Assembly (NCBI GenBank): GCA_945869725.1
Contig: CAMBPO010000024.1
Coordinates: 1 to 40,595, forward strand
DNA length: 40,595 nt
Direction of reading: 5' to 3'
Source of the DNA: Klebsiella pneumoniae
Lineage (GTDB): Bacteria; Pseudomonadota; Gammaproteobacteria; Pseudomonadales; Pseudohongiellaceae
The translations under genes and the position numbers were made by a program. Below the pieces are notes generated by a model. The model saw nothing but the letters and a program-made list of their open reading frames with translations, was not told the DNA's origin and made no database searches. This document shows, one piece after another, positions 28,109 through 36,391 of this stretch. Positions within the stretch are counted from its first letter, which is position 1. Each line of letters starts with the position of its first letter.

Positions 28109-28537
28109 ATGATGCGAAACATAATAGGCGCTCTGCTGATAGTTCCTGTGCTCAGTTGCGGGGTAGGTCAGCCGTGGCAGGCACCTCCCGCACGAGAAAG
28201 CCTGATTCCGGAAATTCAGGGCGATGGAACCAAATTTTTTGTGTTTCAACGCGACTATCTGCGGCCACAACCGGGTCAGGGCGCTGATGTAGGTGTGATC
28301 CCCGGCAACAGCATGCCGGGTAGCCGGCCAGAGATTGAACGCGGCGTTCGTATCGGAGAATTCGAGGTTGAATCACGTATCGAGCTGGTGATGGTGACGA
28401 CCGGATACTGCCGTGAGGGATTTTTTGAACTGTATCGCGAGCAGACCTTCGAGAGTTTTTCGGTACGCGGTGAGTGCCGGGAAGAAGCCACTGAGGCTGA
28501 CCGGCAGCAGTTTACGCAGCCCATTGCCCTCAACTGA
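28109..28537 (+). CDS. Small putative lipoprotein, unknown function
   Basis: A 142-residue product from the ATG at 28109 (or the next codon, also ATG) begins MMRNIIGALLIVPVLSCG. It has a hydrophobic core and a lipobox-like VLSC, so it is probably a lipid-anchored protein. The rest is soluble, with a QRDYLRPQPGQGADVG stretch and a Cys pair (GYCREG, RGECRE) that could form a disulfide. I recognise no domain. It lies 58 bp after the serine hydrolase gene and 55 bp before the esterase gene, in the same direction. Confidence 0.6.
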   Translation: MMRNIIGALLIVPVLSCGVGQPWQAPPARESLIPEIQGDGTKFFVFQRDYLRPQPGQGADVGVIPGNSMPGSRPEIERGVRIGEFEVESRIELVMVTTGYCREGFFELYREQTFESFSVRGECREEATEADRQQFTQPIALN

Positions 28538-28592
28538 GAATTTCAAAAACCGCGTGCACAGCACCTGCCATTTTTCGTTCCGGATCTCTTTT

Positions 28593-29624
28593 ATGCGCTT
28601 CAGCCAGCCTCTGTTTAACCGTTATCTTTTCCCTTTTTGTCTGTGTTTGTGTGTGTTGCTGTCTGTCACAGCGGGGCCCGTTCACGCGCAGCCCGCGGCT
28701 GCCACCCCGACTGCAGCCCCATTGCCCGAGGGCCTAAGCACGGTCAGCTTTTTCAGCCCCGCCGTCAACCGGCAGATGAAGTTCGATATTGTTCTGCCTG
28801 CTGACTACAGCACGACAGACAAGCGCTACCCGGTGATTTACCTGTTGCATGGATTTATGCAGAACTACACCGTGTGGGGCAGAAATCTGGCCGCCGCATT
28901 TTATGCCAGAGAGCTCGGCGACCTGATTGTGGTCATGCCCGATGCCGGCAACAGTTGGTACATCAACTGGGCGCAGAACAATAACGGCCAGCTGAATAAC
29001 TGGGAAGATCACTTGATCAAGGATCTGATTCCCTATGTTGATGCCCAATACAGGACGGAGTCTTCGCGGGCCGGACGCTCCATTGCGGGCCTGTCCATGG
29101 GGGGTTATGGCGCTTTCACGCTGGCACTGAGGCATCCGGATCTGTTTGTCTCCATGGCCAGTACCAGTGGCGCATTGGCCCATGCCCGCAACCGCGCGAC
29201 TGCAATCGCCGCCGGTGCTCCCATGCCCAGGCCACGCAGTACCTCAGCATCCGAGCAGATGGCGCAGGCCGATGCGTTTATTTCCACCATCATTGATATT
29301 CCCGGATTCAGCAAACAGGATGACCGCCATCCGGATGGCATCGATTTTCTGACCGTAGAGCAAGCGCAGGCCCATGACCCGTTTCACATCATCTACAACG
29401 TACCAAAGCCCCGTCTGCCGCACATCTACATTGACAGTGGTATGGAGGATGATCTGATCAATACGGCGCTGGAGTTTATGCAGATTTTGCTGATCAACGA
29501 TGTGCCATTTGAATTTAAACAGGCACAAGGCCGACATAATTCTGAGTACTGGCGCCGGTCCGTAGGTCACTTTATGGCCAGTCAATCGGAGGTGATGCAA
29601 CGGGCTTTGGGCAATCGTCCCTGA
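28593..29624 (+). CDS. Secreted esterase, esterase D / putative esterase family
   Basis: From the ATG at 28593 the product has 343 residues, with a signal peptide ending GPVHAQ near residue 33 and a Pro/Ala-rich linker. The alpha/beta hydrolase body resembles the putative esterase family that includes S-formylglutathione hydrolase, feruloyl esterases and mycolyltransferases. Landmarks are YPVIYLLHGFMQNYTVWG, the elbow AGLSMGGYG with Ser168, and a terminal GRHNSEYW supplying the histidine. The frame is open upstream into the lipoprotein gene, but that part has no homology sense. A polymer ester substrate outside the cell is likely. Confidence 0.84.
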   Translation: MRFSQPLFNRYLFPFCLCLCVLLSVTAGPVHAQPAAATPTAAPLPEGLSTVSFFSPAVNRQMKFDIVLPADYSTTDKRYPVIYLLHGFMQNYTVWGRNLAAAFYARELGDLIVVMPDAGNSWYINWAQNNNGQLNNWEDHLIKDLIPYVDAQYRTESSRAGRSIAGLSMGGYGAFTLALRHPDLFVSMASTSGALAHARNRATAIAAGAPMPRPRSTSASEQMAQADAFISTIIDIPGFSKQDDRHPDGIDFLTVEQAQAHDPFHIIYNVPKPRLPHIYIDSGMEDDLINTALEFMQILLINDVPFEFKQAQGRHNSEYWRRSVGHFMASQSEVMQRALGNRP

Positions 29625-29654
29625 TTGCCCTGCATTGGTTTGCCAAGCTGCGGT

Positions 29655-30482
29655 TTAGTAGGGAGCCCCGGTGATACTGCCATCGCCGGGAATAAACAAC
29701 CGTGCATCGTCAGGCGCCTGATACATGCGCGTGATCATCAGCAACACGCCGGGAACATCCAGTAACTCCTCATCAGAGAGCACCAGTTTGTCCCTGATAC
29801 GCTCCCGTTTCATATACATCATGCCGCGGTCGGTGTACTGAATCAGATAGATGTATTCGCCGTCCTCGCCCCATTTACCTGAAATCAATTCCTGACCCAC
29901 CAGACCATCCAGTCGTGCGAAAGGGTAAAACCAGCGAGCTCCCTTTACGCCGGCCAGATAGGTCACGATATGACCATCGGGGTAATACCAGGCCTCGTTG
30001 ATGGTCCGAAAGCTCAAGGTGGCGGGATTGCCGTTAGGCCAGTAAATCGTTTGTCCGCCACGCATCCAGCGATGCGCCATCACTTGTCCATTGGGATAGT
30101 ACAGCGTGGTGTCCCGGCCCGCGCGACCGGTGAACAACTGACCGTTGGGAAAGTGCCAGGCGCTTTCATAGAGATCGGTGGAAACCCGCCGGCCGTTGGT
30201 ATAGCGGCTGTTGAAACGCGCAGATTCACTCAATAACACCGGCTGACAGGCCAGACGATTGAGTTCAAGCAGGTGATCGCGCATGGCTGTCATCTCACTC
30301 AAGCGGTCGCGTCCTGCAGGCAGCAGCACGTTGATTTCCAGCATTTTGGCCATGAATTCAAGGCTGGCGCAGCTGCTGGAAACGGCGCTGCTGTAGGCAA
30401 GCGCGCCGGAGCTGAGCAGCACTGAGCCCAGCGTTGATGTGATCAGGGCTGCACTGAGGCAAAGGTGTTTTAGGTTCAGCAT
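29655..30482 (-). CDS. Exported YPNG-repeat (MORN-variant-like) protein
   Basis: The 275-residue protein has a signal peptide (hydrophobic about residues 9-29). A helical region follows, and then at least five repeats of 17-19 residues centred on aromatic-x-N/D-G: YTNG (94-97), HFPNG (110-114), YYPNG (128-132), YWPNG (147-151) and YYPDG (166-170), with a degenerate sixth near 186. These resemble MORN-variant or YwqK-type beta-hairpin repeats, in this case exported. The C-terminal 80 residues are unique. Function is unknown; a binding scaffold is the likely use of such repeats. It is downstream of the persulfide dioxygenase gene on the same strand with an 86-bp gap. Confidence 0.68.
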   Translation of the reverse strand: MLNLKHLCLSAALITSTLGSVLLSSGALAYSSAVSSSCASLEFMAKMLEINVLLPAGRDRLSEMTAMRDHLLELNRLACQPVLLSESARFNSRYTNGRRVSTDLYESAWHFPNGQLFTGRAGRDTTLYYPNGQVMAHRWMRGGQTIYWPNGNPATLSFRTINEAWYYPDGHIVTYLAGVKGARWFYPFARLDGLVGQELISGKWGEDGEYIYLIQYTDRGMMYMKRERIRDKLVLSDEELLDVPGVLLMITRMYQAPDDARLFIPGDGSITGAPY

Positions 30483-30568
30483 GGGTCTTGTCTCCGGGTT
30501 CCGTCCGACCTGTTCGGATACGTCAGGTCCAGATTACGTCCGCGAGTCTTAACTCATGCTGAATGCGT

Positions 30569-31609
30569 TTAATGTTGGTGCCAGTGCAGAATGCCGCCTT
30601 GAATATTAGCAAGCTGTTCGTGTCCCGCTGTTTTGAGAATGCCCAATGCCAGCGACGAGCGTTTGCCGGAGCGGCATAAGGTCACTACCGGTTTATCTCT
30701 GGGAACCTCGTCAACACGCGCTCGCAGCTGCGACAGTGGAATATGAATCAGATTCAGCAAACCGCTGAGCGATTCATCGATCTCGTCAGCGTCGCGTACA
30801 TCCAGAATAGTCACTGAGGGCTGATTCTGCATGACCCACTCAGGCTCTACCTCCGGAACTCCTGCAAAACTGACGCGGATGTCCGCCCAGTCCGGTTCCA
30901 GGGGCATCTTGCCATCGGCCGGCATACCGCTGCGCATATTGGCTGGCAGGGCTTCATCGATTTTTTTCGGATGTGGTAACTGCATGGCATTCATGTACTG
31001 CACAAAATCGCGTTCGTTTGCTTCGCCACCGACTCTGGGGTTGTGGGCTTTTTCCTCGGCGACTGAAGAGCGCGTGCGTCCGCTGTAATCATGGGCAGGG
31101 TAAATCGCGCAATCAGAAGGCAGCACAAAAATCTGCCGCGTAATCGAGTCAAACAGGCGGGCAGCGTCACCTTCCTGAAAATCGCTGCGCCCGCAGCCGC
31201 GAATCAGCAGCGCGTCGCCGGTAAACACCATGCTGTGATCGGCCAGCACAAAACTCAGGCAGCCATTGGTGTGGCCCGGCGTGGCACGCACCTCCAGGCT
31301 GACGCCGTTAACGCCGATGACATCGCCATGCTTCAGCGGCAGGTCCACGTGTTGAGCACCCACGGCGTCAGCCAGTGCAATCAGGCAGCCGGTTTTCTGT
31401 TTCAGCATCCACGCCGCCGTCACATGGTCAGCATGAGCGTGGGTATCTACAACCACTCGCAAGGTCAGATTCAGTTCCCGCAGCAGCGCCAGATCGCGGT
31501 GAATCTGCTCAAACACCGGATCAATCAGCAGGGCTTCGCGGGAATTTTCATCTGCCAGCAGATAGGTGTACGTGGATGAAACAGCATCGTAAAGCTGGCG
31601 GAAAATCAT
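30569..31609 (-). CDS. Persulfide dioxygenase-rhodanese fusion (ETHE1-like)
   Basis: The N-terminal metallo-beta-lactamase domain (1-235) has THAHADH (56-62), His113 in PGHTNG and Asp132 in FTGDALL. The spacings 57-113-132 equal those of the three iron ligands of human ETHE1 (79-135-154, from memory). RGCGRSDFQEGDA is also an ETHE1 signature. A rhodanese domain follows (about 250-346) with the active cysteine in CRSGKRS (Cys312). Fusions of this kind oxidise glutathione persulfide to sulfite and transfer sulfane sulfur to form thiosulfate. No signal peptide is seen, so it is cytoplasmic and detoxifies sulfide-derived persulfide. Confidence 0.92.
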   Translation of the reverse strand: MIFRQLYDAVSSTYTYLLADENSREALLIDPVFEQIHRDLALLRELNLTLRVVVDTHAHADHVTAAWMLKQKTGCLIALADAVGAQHVDLPLKHGDVIGVNGVSLEVRATPGHTNGCLSFVLADHSMVFTGDALLIRGCGRSDFQEGDAARLFDSITRQIFVLPSDCAIYPAHDYSGRTRSSVAEEKAHNPRVGGEANERDFVQYMNAMQLPHPKKIDEALPANMRSGMPADGKMPLEPDWADIRVSFAGVPEVEPEWVMQNQPSVTILDVRDADEIDESLSGLLNLIHIPLSQLRARVDEVPRDKPVVTLCRSGKRSSLALGILKTAGHEQLANIQGGILHWHQH

Positions 31610-31923
31610 CGTGTATCTACCTCAAATTTTTAGTCCTAACTTGACAGTATTGTCACAAAGCCAGCTAAAAGATTTATTCAATTTCTAGATAATTCCATTT
31701 TAACTATCTGAATATAATTAATAAATTAATGCTTTAACAGTGTTACGCAAGTTCTTTTTTCAGTCACCAATCTGTCATGCACAACAGGCAACAATAGGCC
31801 AACGCGTTGCGATTGCGCCCAGCAGCATCGGCACATGCACGTTTTTGATCCTGATCGGCACTCTAACCGATACGACAACTTGAATCGACAGTGAAAAAAT
31901 CCAGACAAGGAGTAATTGTAAAA
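31610..31923. promoter_or_regulatory. 314-bp divergent regulatory region
   Basis: No gene is seen. The left part (31661-31736) is strongly AT-rich and includes a TATAAT (31713-31718) without a good -35 partner. The Pho box listed separately is at 31761-31778. A weak Pho-like pair on the minus strand (31641-31658) faces the persulfide dioxygenase gene. An AAGGAG ribosome binding site (31907-31912) precedes the lipoprotein ATG at 31924. The predicted plus-strand leader is about 120 nt. Confidence 0.6.
31761..31795 (+). promoter_or_regulatory. Pho box and -10 element upstream of the lipoprotein gene
   Basis: CAGTCAC (31761-31767) and CTGTCAT (31772-31778) are separated by CAAT, giving the 7+4+7 structure of a PhoB binding site. 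Against CTGTCAY the halves match 6/7 and 7/7, and the spacer is AT-rich as in known boxes. A -10-like AACAAT (31790-31795) begins 11 bp later, the distance typical of PhoB-activated promoters in which the box replaces the -35 element. Transcription would start near 31802. Confidence 0.72.
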
Positions 31924-33573
31924 ATGAACATCAAAGCCCTGTTCAGTGTCAGCCTGCTCGCCGCAGCCGTTACCGCCTGTGATGGTGGTGGAGTCACATT
32001 GGCGCCAACAACATCGGTTGCCAACTCCAACAACTCCACGGTCACTAATCCCCCAGGACCGGTAGCCGTTGTAAACCCCTGTGCCAGCTATACGGTGTCT
32101 GGCCAATCCGTTCAGGGCGCGTTCGCCGGTAACAATTGCACCTATTCCAATACCTTTGTGAGCGACAGCCGCCCACTGACCACTGACCTGGTCATTAACG
32201 CACTGCCAAACAACGGTCTGCACATTTTCCAGGACAGCCTGTTTGTGGGTCGTGACGTGAATGCCAACTCTGCCGCGCAGGGTGTGCGTATTCCTCAGGA
32301 TGGCGAAGGCCCCAGTTTGACCATCGGTGCAGGTTCACGCATCGCTTTCCAGAACCCGGAAGACTACCTGCGAGTGGCGCGTGGTTCGCGCATTGTTGCT
32401 GACGGCACCCGTCAGGCACCGATCATATTCAGCGCGGTAAAAGATCTGCGTGATGGCCAGGCAACCTTGTCAGACCGCGGCCTGTGGGGCGGCGTGCAGA
32501 TCAATGGTAACGGTGTGACCAACAAGTGCACCGACGCGGATCGTGCTGCAACATCCAATAACGTCCACAACTGCCACGTGACCGCAGAAGGCCGTCCGGC
32601 CAGCTACGGCGGTAACAACAGTGCTGAAAACTCGGGCATCCTGCGTTATGTGCAGATCCGTCATGCTGGTTATGAAGTGGTTGATGGCAACGAACTGAAC
32701 GCGCTGACACTCAATGGTGTTGGTTCAGGCACAACGCTTGAATACGTGCAGACTTACACCACACTGGACGACGGCATCGAAATGTTTGGTGGTGCGGTTG
32801 ATCTGAAGTACTCCGTTAACGTTAACGTCGGTGATGACTCAATCGACTTCTCCGAAGGCTGGGTGGGCGACATACAGTTTGCGCTGATTATCCAGACCTC
32901 TGGCTCTAACCGCTGTATCGAAGCTGACAACACCGGTGACACCCTGCCGGACAACATTGCACCGTTCACCAAGGGTCGTGTGTCGAACATGACCTGTATC
33001 ACGTCTAATGTGAAAACCAATTCAGGGACCGCGCCCAGTTCTAAGGGCGATGCTGAAGGCCCACTGTTCCGCGAAGGTTCTTACTTCGAATTGTACAACT
33101 CCATCATCACCTCCAATGCCACTGGCATGGCGAGTCAAGAGTGTTTCGAAGTTGAACACACACAAACCGTTGCCGGTATTCAGTCTGGCTTCTCTGTAGC
33201 GTCGGGCAATGTGGTGGCGTGTACAGAAGCGATAAAAATCTCGTCCAGCGCTGGTCTGAATCTTCGCGACTGGTGGGTAAACAGCGGCAACGCCGTGGTT
33301 GATGCCACTGCCAATCTGCCCGCAACCGTGATCACTGGCCTGAGCCCGACCAATGCCAAGGCTTACGTGACCGCCCCAAGCATGACCACGGCTGCCGGTG
33401 CAGCGATTACCGTCCCGGTATTTGACGTAACTCGCCTGCGCAACACCTTCTCAGCCGCTGCGGTTCCGGCACTGGGCGCTGCCGGTAGCAGTTCATTCTT
33501 CGAGTCTGTTAACTTCATCGGTGCCGTCAAGACTGGACAGGACTGGGTATCCGGATGGACAACTGGTCTGTAA
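31924..33573 (+). CDS. Surface lipoprotein with beta-helix-like region
   Basis: The 549-residue protein starts MNIKALFSVSLLAAAVTAC, a lipoprotein signal with lipobox VTAC and acylated Cys19, followed by a low-complexity Gly/Asn/Thr linker. The body has features of a right-handed parallel beta-helix: APIIFSAVKDLRDG, RGLWGGVQINGNG, GILRYVQIRHAG, GTTLEYVQTYTTLDDGIEM and DDSIDFSEGWVGDI. Paired acidic residues (DDGIE, DDSID) could bind calcium. I recognise no enzyme signature. It is preceded by a Pho box and followed by a hairpin, a TonB-dependent receptor and type II secretion genes. By context it may be an ElpS-like phosphate-starvation lipoprotein; this is inference. Confidence 0.72.
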   Translation: MNIKALFSVSLLAAAVTACDGGGVTLAPTTSVANSNNSTVTNPPGPVAVVNPCASYTVSGQSVQGAFAGNNCTYSNTFVSDSRPLTTDLVINALPNNGLHIFQDSLFVGRDVNANSAAQGVRIPQDGEGPSLTIGAGSRIAFQNPEDYLRVARGSRIVADGTRQAPIIFSAVKDLRDGQATLSDRGLWGGVQINGNGVTNKCTDADRAATSNNVHNCHVTAEGRPASYGGNNSAENSGILRYVQIRHAGYEVVDGNELNALTLNGVGSGTTLEYVQTYTTLDDGIEMFGGAVDLKYSVNVNVGDDSIDFSEGWVGDIQFALIIQTSGSNRCIEADNTGDTLPDNIAPFTKGRVSNMTCITSNVKTNSGTAPSSKGDAEGPLFREGSYFELYNSIITSNATGMASQECFEVEHTQTVAGIQSGFSVASGNVVACTEAIKISSSAGLNLRDWWVNSGNAVVDATANLPATVITGLSPTNAKAYVTAPSMTTAAGAAITVPVFDVTRLRNTFSAAAVPALGAAGSSSFFESVNFIGAVKTGQDWVSGWTTGL

Positions 33574-33609
33574 TACCCGCCCCGGTGAGTGTTGAGATCA
33601 AGTAACCAA

Positions 33610-33640
33610 GCGGGGATAAGGCATTTGGTCTTATCCCCGC
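33610..33640 (+). other. 11-bp perfect stem-loop between lipoprotein and receptor genes
   Basis: GCGGGGATAAG (33610-33620) pairs perfectly with CTTATCCCCGC (33630-33640) around a 9-nt loop. It lies 37 bp after the lipoprotein stop and 38 bp before the receptor ATG. No T-tract follows, so it is not a standard terminator. It is best read as an intercistronic processing or 3'-end-protecting hairpin giving more lipoprotein than receptor mRNA; partial termination is the alternative. Confidence 0.65.
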
Positions 33641-33677
33641 ACTGCCTTGAGTAAATTGACGGAAACGGATTGATATC

Positions 33678-36380
33678 ATGAAAAAAACTTTGAATTGGCA
33701 GAAGCGTGAATTGGCATTGGCCGTCGCACTTATCGTGACCGGCGCGGCAGCATTGCCTTCGATAGCGCAGGCGCAGGATACCGCCGCAGCGCAGGCGCAG
33801 GATACCGCTGCTGTGCAGGTTGCTCCGCCACAGATCGACGAAATTGTGGTGATGGGCCGCTTGCGCGATGCCGCGCGCTCGATCGTGATGGAGCGTGTTG
33901 AGCAGCCGTTTGCCGCCGAGATTGTTGGTATCGAACAGATATCGCGGGCAGGTGATTCTGATGTTGCGATGGCCTTGCGCCGGGTGACCGGCCTGACGCT
34001 GGTAGATGGCAAGTATATTTACGTCCGTGGTCTGGGTGAGCGTTACTCAAGTGCCACCCTGAACGGTGCAGAGATTCCATCGCCGGAGCTGAGCAGAAAC
34101 GTGATTCCGCTGGATTACATCCCGGCATCCATCCTAGAGTCGGTCAAAATTCACAAAGCCTATTCAGCGGATCAGCCAGCAGCGTTTGGTGGCGGTAACG
34201 TCGATATCCGTACCCGTGGAACTCCGGATGACCTGGTATTTGACGTGTCCGTTGGCACGGGCTGGGATTCTGAAAGCGCGGACAAGGGATTGCGTAATCT
34301 GGGAGATCAGGGCGGTTTGCCATCATCCATCATGGATGCCATCAACAAATACCAAGGTGATATCAGTCCATCCAACATCACCCGCTTTGAGTTTCCGGGC
34401 GTGGGCACACCCACAGCTGCGCAGGCGGCCAGCGGTATCCGCATCAATCGTGATCTGATGCGTTCGCTGAATCGCGATATCGGCATTGAAACCGAGCAAT
34501 CCTTGAAGCCGGACACTAATTTTTCGACCACACTGGGAAATGCCTGGGATCTGTCTGATGATCTGTCTGTAGGCGCACTTGCCAGCGTCAGCATTGGTGA
34601 GTCATCACGCAATGCGGATCAGTTTGAACGCTCATTTTCAAATCCTGAAGAATCATTCAGTGATATCCAGCGTACTTTTACCAATGACAGTCTGACCGGC
34701 GCGGTTAACCTCAGCGCGACCTGGCAGGGCAGACACACCATCGGCACCAACAGTTACGTGCTGCAGGATGACGAGGACCTGTCATCCATCGTGTTAAGTT
34801 TTAACCCGGATTTCCAGCAATCAGGCGGACGTCAGCGTCGTTCGAACGAGACGCGTCTGGAGAAGCGTGAACTGGAGGTGCATCAATTGACCGGTGAGCA
34901 TCGGTTTGAAGCGTATGACCTTGATCGCATCAATATGCCCGGCGTGCTCGATGCAATCACCAGCGTTGATGTGAACTGGTTTTATTCGGATGCCAGAGCC
35001 AGCACCAACGTGCCGAACGCCACATCCGTTCAGGGCACCAATCTGCTGAATCCGGCGACCAATGCAGTGCTGCTGACGCAGGTCAACACCGGGTCGTCCG
35101 CGCAGTTCTCCTTCCTTGACCTTGAAGATACCGTTGAGAGCATGGGGTATCAGGTGGATGCGCAGTTTGATCTGGGGTTCACCAACGGCACGGTCAGTGG
35201 TGGTTACAACCGCAGCCGCAAGGCGCGCGAATACTACGGTTACACGGCCAACATCGTGATGGGTGCGTTTGCACGCGATGGCGTGCCATCAGCCGTGTTT
35301 AGCGACCGTAATCTGCAAGACCTGAATAACGGATTCTTCGTGAACATGGGCTCTAACTTCGGCACCGAGAGTTACATCGCGGGTGAAACCAAAGCGGCAG
35401 CCTTCGGTTCAGTGGATGCGTTTTTTAGGGATAACTGGCGTGCCACCGCGGGTGTGCGTTGGGAGGATTTCTCCAGGGGCGTGATGCCACTGAACCTGTT
35501 GGACTACACCGGTGATTCGCTCAGAGCTGTGATTGCTCAGATGAACCAGCCTGATCAGAACTTTGCCCTGCGTGAAGACGACTTTTACCCGGCCGCCGCG
35601 TTGACTTACATGCGCGATGGTTTGTTTGGCACGGATAACTTCCAGGTCAGACTGGGTTACGGAAAAACAGTTGTGCGCCCTGATCTGCGTGAGTTTGCTG
35701 ACGTGCAGTTTATTGATCCTGAACTCAATGACCGTGTTCAGGGTAACCCGAACCTGAAGTTCTCCGAGATTGATCACGTTGATCTGCGCACTGAGCTGTT
35801 TTTTGACAACGGCGACAACCTGACCGTGTCCTTGTTCCACAAAGACATCAGCAACCCGATAGAACGGGTGCAGCGCCCTGGGCCGCAAGATGGACGTCTG
35901 CTGAGCTTTGAAAACGCGCTGGCGGGTGAAATCTACGGCATCGAGTTCGAAGGCTTAAAAAACATCGGTCGTGGATTTTTCCTGAGTGGCAACGTGGTAT
36001 TCAGTGATTCCGAAATCAGCTTCAACGAAGCGGCCTCACAAACCAGTCTGAAGCGTCGCTTGACCGGCCATTCTGAAACGGTTGTGAATACTCAGCTGGG
36101 TTATGACTCCGACAACGGCAAACACTCGGCGTCGCTGCTGTATAACGTGTTTGGCGAGCGCATATTCTACGGCGGACGTCTGCCTTCTCCTGATGCCTTT
36201 GAAAGTCCGTTCCATTCGCTGGATCTGACCTATTCTTTCTTCCCGACCGAGCGCATTACGGTGCGTCTGCGTACGCAGAATCTGCTGGATGAAGACCGAG
36301 AGTTCGAGCAGGGCGGCGTAAAAATCATTGAAGTCGACAGTGGCACTCGTGTGCGTGTAGATCTGCAGTGGAAGTTCTGA
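33678..36380 (+). CDS. TonB-dependent outer-membrane receptor
   Basis: The 900-residue protein has a signal peptide ending SIAQAQ (about residue 33). A TonB box-like DEIVVMGR (about 53-60) follows. The plug domain (about 80-180) includes VRGLGERYSSATLNGAEIPS and the FGGGNVDIRTRG turn. The rest is the 22-strand barrel, ending in the aromatic-terminated strand VRVDLQWKF that the BAM complex recognises. Ligand cannot be read from sequence; iron, vitamin, glycan and phosphate-ester receptors all share this layout. Placement behind a Pho box-controlled lipoprotein suggests a phosphorus source. The signal-peptide junction carries a 24-bp tandem repeat. Confidence 0.93.
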   Translation: MKKTLNWQKRELALAVALIVTGAAALPSIAQAQDTAAAQAQDTAAVQVAPPQIDEIVVMGRLRDAARSIVMERVEQPFAAEIVGIEQISRAGDSDVAMALRRVTGLTLVDGKYIYVRGLGERYSSATLNGAEIPSPELSRNVIPLDYIPASILESVKIHKAYSADQPAAFGGGNVDIRTRGTPDDLVFDVSVGTGWDSESADKGLRNLGDQGGLPSSIMDAINKYQGDISPSNITRFEFPGVGTPTAAQAASGIRINRDLMRSLNRDIGIETEQSLKPDTNFSTTLGNAWDLSDDLSVGALASVSIGESSRNADQFERSFSNPEESFSDIQRTFTNDSLTGAVNLSATWQGRHTIGTNSYVLQDDEDLSSIVLSFNPDFQQSGGRQRRSNETRLEKRELEVHQLTGEHRFEAYDLDRINMPGVLDAITSVDVNWFYSDARASTNVPNATSVQGTNLLNPATNAVLLTQVNTGSSAQFSFLDLEDTVESMGYQVDAQFDLGFTNGTVSGGYNRSRKAREYYGYTANIVMGAFARDGVPSAVFSDRNLQDLNNGFFVNMGSNFGTESYIAGETKAAAFGSVDAFFRDNWRATAGVRWEDFSRGVMPLNLLDYTGDSLRAVIAQMNQPDQNFALREDDFYPAAALTYMRDGLFGTDNFQVRLGYGKTVVRPDLREFADVQFIDPELNDRVQGNPNLKFSEIDHVDLRTELFFDNGDNLTVSLFHKDISNPIERVQRPGPQDGRLLSFENALAGEIYGIEFEGLKNIGRGFFLSGNVVFSDSEISFNEAASQTSLKRRLTGHSETVVNTQLGYDSDNGKHSASLLYNVFGERIFYGGRLPSPDAFESPFHSLDLTYSFFPTERITVRLRTQNLLDEDREFEQGGVKIIEVDSGTRVRVDLQWKF
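33765..33808 (+). repeat. 24-bp tandem duplication at the receptor signal-peptide junction
   Basis: GCGCAGGCGCAGGATACCGC occurs at 33765-33784 and again at 33789-33808, a period of 24 bp (8 codons). It duplicates the residues AQAQDTAA just after the predicted signal peptidase site. Copy number may vary without shifting the frame. Confidence 0.8.
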
Positions 36381-36391
36381 ACATCAGACCG

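Noticed and set aside
28413..28592. A 60-residue N-terminal extension of the secreted esterase
   Set aside because: It would run inside the lipoprotein gene in another frame and bury the signal peptide; the ATG at 28593 restores a normal exported protein.
29609..29630. GGGCAAT/ATTGCCC hairpin at the esterase stop as a terminator
   Set aside because: The 7-bp stem spans the stop codon and no T-tract follows on either strand.
31713..31718. TATAAT as the main promoter -10 for the lipoprotein gene
   Set aside because: No -35 box lies 16-18 bp upstream; the surrounding AT-rich tract makes chance TATAAT likely, and the Pho box promoter is better formed.
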